NCBI GenBank assembly: GCA_023393155.1
Contig: JAEWML010000256.1
Coordinates: forward strand, 1-12,808
Direction: 5' to 3'
Source of the DNA: Bacillota bacterium
GTDB lineage: Bacteria > Bacillota > Clostridia > Oscillospirales > Oscillospiraceae
DNA: 12,808 nt
In this document: piece by piece, positions 1 to 5,946 of the stretch
How the letters are laid out: the number at the start of each line of letters is the position of its first letter
Numbering within the stretch: position 1 is the first letter of the stretch
Notes under the pieces: model-generated
What the model was told of the DNA's origin: nothing
What the model saw: only the letters and a program-made list of their open reading frames with translations
Databases searched by the model: none
Program-made: the position numbers and the translations under genes

Positions 1-1030
1 TGGCGCGGGTCTTGCCGTCGGCCTCCAGCGTGGTCAGGTCAACGGAGGTCTTCGCCACCACTTTGTTCAGCAGCGCGTCGTTTTTGGCCTGAATGCCCTT
101 GACAAAGGTATCAATCGTGGGGTCCTTGGCGGTATAGTCCGTCACCAGCTCGGTGGAGACGGCGCCGGTGGACTTAATCACCAGCTTGCCGATTGCGGCA
201 AGCTTCGTGCCGGTGGAGGTGAGAAGAACGGTCTTGCCGTCCTTATCCGCAACCTTCTGAGATTCGATAACGCTGTGGGCATGCCCGTCGAGGAAGGCGG
301 TCAGGCCGGAGACGTTGGCAATCACGTCGGCGGAGCGCCAGGGAGCGCTCTGCGCGTCGTCGCCCAGATGGCCCACGGCGATGACATAGTCCGCGCCGGC
401 GGTCTTGGCGGAGTCAACCGCAGACTGCACGGCGGTGTACAGCTCCTTGCCGTTGTTGCCGGCGCAGAAGCCGTAGATGTATTTGCCGGTGTTGTCCTGG
501 AAGTAGGTGGGGGTGGACTTGGTGATGGACTCGGGCGTGTCGATGCCCACATAGGCCACCTTGGTGTCGCCGTAGGTGATCATCTTGTACGCGTCGAACA
601 CGGGTTTGTTGGTCCGCAGGTCCATGAAGTTGGCGCAGATATAGCCGCTCTTCAGGACCTTGGACAGGTTGAAGAACTGATCCATCCCGTAGTCAAACTC
701 GTGGTTGCCGGGAATGGCCACATCGTAGCCCACCTGATTCATGATGTCCACGATGTATTCGCCCTTGGACAAGGTGCCCAGAGCCGCGCCCTGCACAGCG
801 TCGCCCACGTCCACAAGGGTCACATGGTCGGTGGCCTTGCGCATCTCCGCGGCGTAGGCCGCGAAGCCCGCGTAACCGATGCTGTCGTCCACACCGCAGT
901 GAACGTCGTTGGTGTACAGCACCACAATGTCGCCCTTGTCCACCGCAGCGGGGCTTTCAGCGGCAAAGCTGAGCGTGGTCAAAGACATGGCCGTAATGAC
1001 AGCCAGCAACAGGGAAATTGCCTTTTTCAT
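1..1030 (-). CDS. secreted 5'-nucleotidase / UshA-type metallophosphoesterase, partial
   Basis: The gene reads leftward from an ATG at 1030 and runs off the left edge, giving 343 codons without a stop. A Lys-Lys start followed by a hydrophobic run ending in SFAAES (residues 1-26) is a typical signal peptide, so the protein acts outside the cell. The metallophosphoesterase signatures are in order: TNDVHC (40-45), a VGDAVQG block, GNHEFD, an AVGHLGDD block, and DGHAHS. These supply the Asp, His and Asn ligands of the two-metal centre. The sequence after VVAKTSVDL near the edge looks like the start of the 5'-nucleotidase C-terminal domain that selects the nucleotide. Family members release phosphate from extracellular nucleotides or UDP-sugars. 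A strong GAAGGAGGT site lies just upstream of the ATG. It is divergent from the hydantoinase. Exact substrate and any C-terminal anchor cannot be seen. Confidence 0.93.
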   Translation of the reverse strand, partial: MKKAISLLLAVITAMSLTTLSFAAESPAAVDKGDIVVLYTNDVHCGVDDSIGYAGFAAYAAEMRKATDHVTLVDVGDAVQGAALGTLSKGEYIVDIMNQVGYDVAIPGNHEFDYGMDQFFNLSKVLKSGYICANFMDLRTNKPVFDAYKMITYGDTKVAYVGIDTPESITKSTPTYFQDNTGKYIYGFCAGNNGKELYTAVQSAVDSAKTAGADYVIAVGHLGDDAQSAPWRSADVIANVSGLTAFLDGHAHSVIESQKVADKDGKTVLLTSTGTKLAAIGKLVIKSTGAVSTELVTDYTAKDPTIDTFVKGIQAKNDALLNKVVAKTSVDLTTLEADGKTRA

Positions 1031-1085
1031 CTTTTACCTCCTTCATTTTAAAAGCGCGGCGCAAACCGTGCTTTATGTTGAGATT

Positions 1086-1091
1086 AGTATA
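1086..1091 (-). promoter_or_regulatory. candidate -10 of the nucleotidase gene
   Basis: On the minus strand the sequence reads TATACT (5/6 match to the consensus), 55 bases upstream of the ATG at 1030. No good -35 lies at 16-18 bases; the region there is a pyrimidine run, so the promoter call is weak. Confidence 0.3.
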
Positions 1092-1160
1092 CCCCCCACC
1101 GGGAAAAAAAGAAAGAGGAAAACGCAAAATCGGCGTAAAATTTGCCAAATTGACCCAATG

Positions 1161-1181
1161 GCGGCGCAAAAAAAGCGCCGC
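1161..1181. repeat. perfect 7-bp inverted repeat with A7 centre
   Basis: GCGGCGC, then seven A, then GCGCCGC. The arms are exact reverse complements. No T-run follows on either strand, so it is not an ordinary terminator. It lies between two divergent promoter regions, where it could be a regulator site or an RNA hairpin. Confidence 0.4.
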
Positions 1182-1223
1182 ATCCCGCCGTAAAAATATT
1201 TTGTGGCAGAGTCTTCTAGCATC

Positions 1224-1252
1224 TGGAAATCCGGAGAAAACTATGCTATGCT
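1224..1252 (+). promoter_or_regulatory. candidate extended -10 promoter of the hydantoinase gene
   Basis: TGCTATGCT at 1244-1252 fits an extended -10 (TGn plus TATnnT). A weak -35, TGGAAA (1224-1229), sits 17 bases upstream. The -10 ends 38 bases before the ATG at 1291. This is a plausible but not strong match. Confidence 0.4.
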
Positions 1253-1290
1253 GAGGTCGTGTCAAGACAAAACGCAAGGGAGGATTTTGG

Positions 1291-2667
1291 ATGAGAACAT
1301 TACTCAAGGGCGGCGGTGTGGTGTCCGGCCGGGGGGTTCGCCGGGCGGACGTGCTGATCGACGGGGAAAAAATTGTTCAGGTTGGCAGGGGGCTGTCCGC
1401 CGCGGGAGAAAATGTGGTGGACGTGTCGGGAATGCTCTTATTCCCCGGCTTTATCGACGCCCATACCCACTTTGATCTGGACGTGGCCAATACCACCACC
1501 GCGGACGATTTTACCTCCGGCAGCCGGGCGGCGATCCGGGGCGGCACCACCACAGTGATCGACTTTGCGTGCCCCAACAAGGGGGAGTCTTTGCAATACG
1601 GGCTGGATTTGTGGCACAAAAAGGCCGACGGCCGCGCTTTTTGCGACTACGGCTTTCACATGACCATCGACGATTGGAACCCCTCCGTGGAGGCGGAGCT
1701 TCCGGCTATGTTTGCTCAGGGAATTTCCTCCTTTAAGATGTATCTTACCTATCCCCCCATGATGGTGGGCGACGGGGCGATTTACAGCGCGCTGAAGGCC
1801 CTGCGGAGGCTTGGCGGCATCTGCGGCTTCCACTGCGAAAACGCCGGGGTGATCGACGCCATGATTGCCGAGAAAAAGGCCGCCGGAGAGCTGTCTCCCG
1901 CCTCCCATCCCCAGACCCGGCCCCCATATCTGGAGGCGGAGGCGGTGAGCCGTCTTTTGCGCATTGCGCAGGCGGCGGACAGCCCGGTGATTATCGTCCA
2001 CCTCACCAACCGTCAGGCCCTGGAGGAGGCGGAATCCGCCCGGAAGCGGGGGCAGAAGGTTTATGTGGAGACTTGTCCCCAGTATCTGGTGCTGGATGAG
2101 AGCGTCTATTTCAACGAAGACTACTCTGCCGCCGCGCGGTATATCTGCGCGCCTCCCATCCGGGCGAAGGAAGAGCAGGCACACCTGTGGCGGGGGCTGA
2201 AGCGGGGCTTGATTCAGACCGTCTCTACCGACCACTGTGCGTTCACGCTGGAGCAGAAGGAGATGGGCCGGGCGGACTTCACGAAGATTCCCGGCGGACT
2301 TCCCGGCGTGGAGGCCAGAGGCGAGCTGCTGTATTCCTTCGGCGTGGAGAAGAAGAAAATTGCCCTGCCCACCATGTGTCAGGTGCTGAGCGAAAACCCC
2401 GCCAAGCTGTATGGCCTGTATCCCCGCAAGGGCGCCATCCGGGTGGGGAGCGACGCGGACATCGTGGTGTACGACCCAGGCGCAAGCCATGTCATCCGGG
2501 GGGAGGACAGCGTGAGCGCCGCTGGGTATTCCCCCTACGAGGGAGTTGTCACCTCCGGCGGCATCGCGCAGGTTTACCTGCGGGGCAGGCTGATGGCGGA
2601 GCTGGGCAGAATTCTCGTGGCGGAGCCTCACGGAAAATATATGGCCCGGGGGAAGAACTCTCTTTGA
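1291..2667 (+). CDS. hydA: dihydropyrimidinase / hydantoinase
   Basis: A 458-residue amidohydrolase of the cyclic-amidase group, close to the usual ~460 residues. It opens the ring of dihydropyrimidines or hydantoins to give N-carbamoyl amino acids, in the cytoplasm. All expected binuclear zinc ligands are visible: His58 and His60 in DAHTHFD, the lysine that becomes carboxylated in SSFKMYL (Lys149), His181 in GFHCEN, His237 in VIIVHLTN, and Asp314 in VSTDHCAF. Their spacing matches the dihydropyrimidinase family well. The ATG at 1291 has an AAGGGAGG site about 8 bases upstream. A deaminase follows 150 bases downstream on the same strand and a nucleotidase lies divergently, which supports a role in pyrimidine or purine breakdown. 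An enzyme for a different cyclic ureide (phenylhydantoinase, or YgeZ-like) cannot be excluded; allantoinase is less likely. The exact substrate is inferred. Confidence 0.88.
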   Translation: MRTLLKGGGVVSGRGVRRADVLIDGEKIVQVGRGLSAAGENVVDVSGMLLFPGFIDAHTHFDLDVANTTTADDFTSGSRAAIRGGTTTVIDFACPNKGESLQYGLDLWHKKADGRAFCDYGFHMTIDDWNPSVEAELPAMFAQGISSFKMYLTYPPMMVGDGAIYSALKALRRLGGICGFHCENAGVIDAMIAEKKAAGELSPASHPQTRPPYLEAEAVSRLLRIAQAADSPVIIVHLTNRQALEEAESARKRGQKVYVETCPQYLVLDESVYFNEDYSAAARYICAPPIRAKEEQAHLWRGLKRGLIQTVSTDHCAFTLEQKEMGRADFTKIPGGLPGVEARGELLYSFGVEKKKIALPTMCQVLSENPAKLYGLYPRKGAIRVGSDADIVVYDPGASHVIRGEDSVSAAGYSPYEGVVTSGGIAQVYLRGRLMAELGRILVAEPHGKYMARGKNSL

Positions 2668-2707
2668 GGGGCCCTTCCTCCCATCGGCGGGCGGTTGTAA
2701 AACGGAA

Positions 2708-2725
2708 TTTCAGACGAAACTGAAA
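2708..2725. repeat. small inverted repeat upstream of the deaminase
   Basis: TTTCAG and CTGAAA are perfect 6-base arms around ACGAAA. It sits directly before the larger hairpin at 2730-2766, so two stem-loops lie in tandem in this spacer. It may be chance at this length. Confidence 0.3.
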
Positions 2726-2729
2726 AGAA

Positions 2730-2766
2730 GGTCGGCTCCGGATGTGTTTTGCATCCGGAGCCGACC
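2730..2766. repeat. perfect 15-bp hairpin between hydantoinase and deaminase
   Basis: The arms at 2730-2744 and 2752-2766 (GGTCGGCTCCGGATG and its exact reverse complement) enclose the loop TGTTTTG. On the plus strand the sequence after it is CGCAAAAAAG, with no T-run, so it is not a standard intrinsic terminator for the hydantoinase transcript. On the minus strand it is followed by TTCTTTTC, a poor T-run, but no minus-strand gene ends here. It could weaken read-through, protect the upstream mRNA end, or be part of a leader controlling the deaminase. Confidence 0.75.
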
Positions 2767-2817
2767 GCAAAAAAGACGCCAACCCATGGGCAAAATAAAA
2801 TGCAGGAGGCGAGCGGC

Positions 2818-3282
2818 GTGAACGACGAAGCTTTTATGAAACAGGCAATCGAGCTTTCCTGGCTGGCGGTAGAACACGGAAACGAACCGTTTGGCGCGGT
2901 GCTGGTCAAGGACGGAGAAGTCGTCTACACAAACGAAAACCAGATTTACACGATGCACGACCCGTCCTTCCACGGAGAGGCCGGGCTGATCCGGCGGTTT
3001 TGCGCGGAAACCGGGATTACGGATTTGACGGAGTATACCATGTATTCAAGCTGCGAGCCCTGCTTTATGTGCAGCGGCGCCATGGTGTGGGTGAATCTTG
3101 GAAGGCTGGTCTACGGAGCGAGCAACGATGACCTTGAGCGTATTTTGGGCAACGAGGGCTGCGAATGCAGCCGGATGGTCTTTGAAAATTCCTTTCGTAG
3201 CCCTCAGGTTACCTCCGGCGTTTTACGGGAGGAGAGCCTTGCGGTGCTGGAGGCCTATTTTAAAAGCCACGCAAAGGGATAA
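2818..3282 (+). CDS. CDA-superfamily nucleobase/nucleoside deaminase
   Basis: A 154-residue cytoplasmic zinc hydrolase. I chose GTG 2818 because AGGAGG (2804-2809) lies 8 bases before it. An in-frame ATG at 2800 would overlap the ribosome binding site, and the longer frame from TTG 2749 begins inside a hairpin. The zinc site is complete: HGE (His52, Glu54) and SSCEPCFMCSGA with Cys82 and Cys85. The N-terminal GNEPFGAVLVKDG block is typical of guanine, cytosine and tRNA-adenosine deaminases. The third position of the first motif is HGE, as in yeast cytosine deaminase, where most guanine deaminases and TadA have HAE. The length and C-terminal part also differ from TadA. Position after a hydantoinase suggests free base catabolism. 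The substrate (cytosine, guanine or another aminated ring) is not decided by the sequence. Confidence 0.85.
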   Translation: MNDEAFMKQAIELSWLAVEHGNEPFGAVLVKDGEVVYTNENQIYTMHDPSFHGEAGLIRRFCAETGITDLTEYTMYSSCEPCFMCSGAMVWVNLGRLVYGASNDDLERILGNEGCECSRMVFENSFRSPQVTSGVLREESLAVLEAYFKSHAKG

Positions 3283-3397
3283 GCGCGCTTGAAATTTGAC
3301 GGGAGATGGTGATGGCGTCTCATACAAATCTGACAAGCACATCTAAGCTTGCCGCGAAGATGGAGAACTTGATAAAACACCTTTGGAGTCGAAAAAG

Positions 3398-3436
3398 CAG
3401 CGGTCGTCCGGTATCATACCGGACGACCGCTGTTTT
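3398..3436. terminator. bidirectional intrinsic terminator, deaminase / serA
   Basis: A perfect 17-bp inverted repeat with a single central base (arms 3398-3414 and 3416-3432). On the plus strand TTTT follows (3433-3436), ending the deaminase transcript. On the minus strand CTTTTT follows, ending the serC-serA transcript. It lies between two converging genes, as expected for a shared terminator. Confidence 0.92.
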
Positions 3437-3444
3437 ACATCAGA

Positions 3445-4350
3445 TTATTTGAAGCTTTCGATGATGTCCACCAGCTCCGCGCCGATGCGCTTCTGGGCTT
3501 CCTTGGTGCCCGCGCCGATGTGGGGCGCGCAGGCCACCGCCGGATGGGAAGCAAGCTCCCAATTGGGATTCTTTTCGTCCATCCACACGTCAAGGCCCGC
3601 GGCCTTCACCTTGCCGGAGTTCAGCGCGTCCAGCAGAGCTGCCTCGTCGATGTTGGACCCGCGGGAGGTGTTGATAATCACCACGCCGTCCTTCATCTGG
3701 GCAATGCTCTCGGCGTTCACCAGCGGCTTGTCGCCGGCGGGGGCGCTGAGGGCAATCACGTCGGACTGGGAAATCAGCTCCTCCATGGAGACGAAGTGCA
3801 TGGTTTCACATTCGCAGCCCTCGGGCTTGTTGCGGTGGACGGAGGACAGCACGTTCATGCCCAGAGCCTGCGCCTTTTCGCCGATCAGGCGGCCGATACG
3901 GCCGTAGCCCACCACGCCCATGGTTTTGCCCTGAAGCTCAAAGCCCTTGGAATAGGCTTTTTTCTCCCACTTCTGCTCCCGCATGGTGTGGCCCGCCACA
4001 GAAAGGCTGCGGGCGCAGGCGAACAGCAGCGCGATGGCAAGCTCCGCCACGGCGTTGGAGGAAGCGCGGGGGGTGTTCATGACCTTGATGCCCGCCGCCT
4101 CGGCGTATTTCACGGCGATGTTGTCCACGCCCACACCGGCGCGGATAATTAGCTTGAGCTGGCTGCCCTTGGCAGCGTCAATCTGGGGCTCCTTAATCTT
4201 GGTGGCGCTGCGGATCACCACGATGTCAAACTCCCGCAGGGCCGCGCCAAGCTGATCGGGCTCATAAAACTGCTCCACAACCTCAAAGCCGTCGCCGCGA
4301 AGCTGCGCAATGGCGCCGGCGTCCATGCCGTCGGTTACTAAGACTCTCAT
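3445..4350 (-). CDS. serA: D-3-phosphoglycerate dehydrogenase, short form without ACT domain
   Basis: A 301-residue D-2-hydroxyacid dehydrogenase. It oxidises 3-phosphoglycerate to 3-phosphohydroxypyruvate, the first step of serine synthesis. Visible motifs are RAGVGVDNI (70-78), the dinucleotide loop GYGRIGR (148-154), INTSRGS with catalytic Arg230, GLDV (252-255), and PHIGAGT with the catalytic His277. It stops right after the catalytic core, so it lacks the C-terminal ACT domain of E. coli-type SerA and is probably not inhibited by serine through that route. At the end of the second beta strand of the nucleotide fold the sequence is SSVHRN; the acidic residue normally found there for NAD is not apparent. 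The gene follows serC on the same strand after about 100 bases. AAAAGGGGA precedes the ATG. Placement beside serC makes the function firm, while cofactor preference is open. Confidence 0.92.
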   Translation of the reverse strand: MRVLVTDGMDAGAIAQLRGDGFEVVEQFYEPDQLGAALREFDIVVIRSATKIKEPQIDAAKGSQLKLIIRAGVGVDNIAVKYAEAAGIKVMNTPRASSNAVAELAIALLFACARSLSVAGHTMREQKWEKKAYSKGFELQGKTMGVVGYGRIGRLIGEKAQALGMNVLSSVHRNKPEGCECETMHFVSMEELISQSDVIALSAPAGDKPLVNAESIAQMKDGVVIINTSRGSNIDEAALLDALNSGKVKAAGLDVWMDEKNPNWELASHPAVACAPHIGAGTKEAQKRIGAELVDIIESFK

Positions 4351-4381
4351 ATTTTCACAGTCCCCTTTTAATCAATTTTCC

Positions 4382-4439
4382 GGCGCACCCCAGGGGCGCC
4401 ATTTCGTCGGAAAAGCACATATCCATTGGGGGATGGATA
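4382..4439 (-). other. two hairpins in the serC-serA spacer
   Basis: 4382-4400 folds as GGCGC/GCGCC extended by CCCC/GGGG with one bulge. 4420-4439 has perfect 7-base arms (TATCCAT and ATGGATA) around six bases. Neither is followed by a T-run on the minus strand, so they are not clear terminators. They could mark an mRNA processing point or partial attenuation between serC and serA. Confidence 0.4.
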
Positions 4440-4453
4440 CCCGGCTGCACAAA

Positions 4454-5545
4454 TCAGGCGTTCTCCTGCTCGTACTTCTTCAGGAAGTCCACCAGCGCCT
4501 CCACGCCCTCTTTGGGCATGGCGTTGTAGATGGAGGCCCGCAGACCGCCAACGGACTTGTGGCCCTTCAGGTTGTCAAAGCCCGCAGCCTTGCTGGCGGC
4601 CACCACGGCGGCGTCCTGCTCCTTGCTGGGGGAGACGAAGGGCACGTTCATGAGAGAGCGGTCCGCCTTCTCCACGGGAGCGGTGAACAGCTTGCTCTGG
4701 TCCAGATAATCGTACAGAACCTTGGCCTTCTCCTGGTTGCGCTGCTCCATGGCCTCCAGCCCGCCGTTTTTCAGCAGATAGTTGAAGACCTTGCCGCAGC
4801 AGTAGATCGCCCAGCAGTTGGGGGTGTTGTACAGGGAGTCGTTGTCGGCGTGGATCTTGTAGCTGAGATAGGTGGGGACCTTGGCGTCCAGATCGTCGCG
4901 GATCAGGTCCTCACGGATGATGACCACGGCCATGCCGGCGGGGCCCACGTTTTTCTGCACGCCGGCCCAGATCATGCCGTAATCCGCCACGTTGCAGGGG
5001 CGGGAGAGGAACATGGAGGACTGGTCGGACACCAGAACCTTGCCCTTGGTGTTGGGCAGCTTGTTATAGGTCAGGCCGTTGATGGTTTCGTTCTCGCAGA
5101 TATAAACATAGTCCGCGTTGTCGGGAATGTCCAGATCGGAACAGTCCGGCACATAGGAGAAGTTCTTGTCGGCGGAGGAGGCGACCACCTTCACCTCGCC
5201 GAATTTCTTGGCCTCGGAAATCGCCTTTTTGGACCAGGCGCCGGTTTCCACATAGCAGCCCACGCCGCCCTTGAGCAGATTCATGGCCACCATGGCAAAC
5301 TGCAGCGTGCCGCCGCCCTGCACAAACAGAATCTTATAGTTGTCGGGAATGCCCATCAGTTTCTTCAGGTCGTCCTTGGCAGCGGCCAGAATTTCCTCGA
5401 AAACCTTGGACCGGTGGCTCATCTCCATGACGCACATGCCGCTGCCGCGGTAGTTCATCATTTCGGCGGCGATCTCCTCCAGAACCGCTTCCGGCATCAT
5501 AGCGGGGCCGGCGGAAAAATTGTAGGTACGTCCGTACTTCATCAT
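4454..5545 (-). CDS. serC: phosphoserine aminotransferase
   Basis: A 363-residue fold-type I PLP enzyme that converts 3-phosphohydroxypyruvate and glutamate to 3-phosphoserine and 2-oxoglutarate. The family opening YNFSAGPAMMP lies at the N-terminus. Further marks are GSGMCVMEMSHRS, FVQGGGTLQF, SDQSSMFLSRP, and the PLP lysine in WAGVQKNVGPAG, which is Lys198 with the start used here. The length fits the family (~360). The upstream frame has a Met at 5566, but GGAGG (5551-5555) sits inside that extension and 5 or 8 bases before the paired ATGs at 5545 and 5542. I therefore chose 5545, with 5542 equally possible. It is the promoter-proximal gene of a serC-serA operon. The phosphoserine phosphatase that would complete the pathway is not in the window. 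Confidence 0.95.
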   Translation of the reverse strand: MMKYGRTYNFSAGPAMMPEAVLEEIAAEMMNYRGSGMCVMEMSHRSKVFEEILAAAKDDLKKLMGIPDNYKILFVQGGGTLQFAMVAMNLLKGGVGCYVETGAWSKKAISEAKKFGEVKVVASSADKNFSYVPDCSDLDIPDNADYVYICENETINGLTYNKLPNTKGKVLVSDQSSMFLSRPCNVADYGMIWAGVQKNVGPAGMAVVIIREDLIRDDLDAKVPTYLSYKIHADNDSLYNTPNCWAIYCCGKVFNYLLKNGGLEAMEQRNQEKAKVLYDYLDQSKLFTAPVEKADRSLMNVPFVSPSKEQDAAVVAASKAAGFDNLKGHKSVGGLRASIYNAMPKEGVEALVDFLKKYEQENA

Positions 5546-5624
5546 CTGATCCTCCATGTTATTCATATTATTGCGTTTTCAAATCCAGATATGCCAGCTT
5601 GAATCCAGCATACATCTGACATAC

Positions 5625-5653
5625 AGTATACGACGTTTCAGAGGAATATTCAA
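5625..5653 (-). promoter_or_regulatory. serC-serA promoter
   Basis: On the minus strand, TTGAAT (5653-5648) and TATACT (5630-5625) are separated by exactly 17 bases. Each box matches the sigma-A consensus at 4-5 of 6 positions. The -10 lies about 80 bases before the serC start, leaving a leader of roughly 70 bases. Confidence 0.75.
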
Positions 5654-5871
5654 CCGAAAGGGGGAGATTGCGGAAGCTAAAAAACCAAGACGTTTTTATG
5701 GAAAAAGCCCAAAAACGATTACGTATTCTATATATTTACCCATATGGGCCGCGGGCGGAGCGGGGGACTGCCCGCAGCCCCCGGTTCGTCCAACAATTTT
5801 TAAAATGGCAAATGCCACGATATTTTTGCACAGGGCCTTTTTCCATTCGGCAGATTTTTGATGGAAGTGCC

Positions 5872-5901
5872 TTGTTAAGATATCTTAACACGTGCTATAC
5901 T
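5872..5901 (+). promoter_or_regulatory. ClC transporter promoter
   Basis: TTGTTA (5872-5877), an 18-base spacer, then TGCTATACT (5893-5901), an extended -10 with TATACT. The -10 ends 45 bases before the ATG at 5947. Confidence 0.65.
5873..5890. promoter_or_regulatory. 18-bp palindromic operator candidate
   Basis: TGTTAAGATATCTTAACA reads identically on both strands. It overlaps most of the -35 box and the first part of the spacer of the ClC promoter, a typical place for a repressor dimer. It resembles the Rex half-site pair TTGTTAA/TTAACAA, but the spacing between the half-sites is six bases where Rex sites have four. The regulator is not known. Confidence 0.6.
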
Positions 5902-5946
5902 GCAAATAGCTGTTTTTTAATAGAATCGAAACAGGAGATTTTGACA

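Larger units (their letters stand above)
1031..1290. other. divergent intergenic region, nucleotidase / hydantoinase
   Basis: This AT-richer 260-base stretch separates two divergent genes and holds the regulatory signals of both. It contains a candidate minus -10, a candidate plus extended -10, and a perfect 7-bp inverted repeat around an A7 spacer at 1161-1181. I see no convincing small gene: the short frames across it have no ribosome binding site and no family resemblance. Confidence 0.6.
5546..5946. other. 401-base divergent intergenic region, serC / ClC transporter
   Basis: This region has the serC promoter on its left and the ClC promoter with palindrome on its right. In between, 5751-5783 is a GC-rich patch with two overlapping pairings: GCGGGC with GCCCGC, and CGGGGG with CCCCCG. 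These cannot easily form together because only two bases link the last strands. A short TGGCA-AA-TGCCA repeat lies at 5806-5817. Long open frames across this stretch show no recognisable protein features and lack ribosome binding sites, so I annotate no gene here. I see no match to the fluoride riboswitch pattern. Confidence 0.55.

Noticed and set aside
1438..2631. 397-residue open frame on the minus strand opposite the hydantoinase
   Set aside because: All metal ligands of the hydantoinase are on the plus strand; the antisense frame has no recognisable motif.
2749..2817. Upstream extension of the deaminase reading frame from TTG 2749 or ATG 2800
   Set aside because: It begins in the hairpin loop or overlaps the AGGAGG site that serves GTG 2818.
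3312..3452. 46-codon open frame after the deaminase gene, with a GGGAGA-like sequence upstream
   Set aside because: It runs through the perfect bidirectional terminator and into the end of serA, and the predicted peptide has no family resemblance.
4310..5602. 430-residue open frame on the plus strand opposite serC
   Set aside because: It is antisense to a clearly recognised serC and shows only low-complexity His/Gly/Val composition.
5751..5783. H-type pseudoknot
   Set aside because: The last connecting segment is only two bases and would have to cross a six-pair stem, which is not sterically likely.
5870..5891. Classical Rex binding site at the ClC promoter
   Set aside because: The half-sites TTGTTAA and TTAACAC are close, but they are separated by six bases where the canonical site has four, so I report only an operator of unknown regulator.
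5668..5946. Upstream extension of the ClC reading frame
   Set aside because: It crosses the promoter and palindrome, lacks a ribosome binding site and has no ClC-like residues; ATG 5947 has AGGAG.
5654..5946. Fluoride riboswitch ahead of the ClC gene
   Set aside because: I see no conserved fluoride riboswitch core, and the transporter has GREGP rather than the CLC-F pattern.
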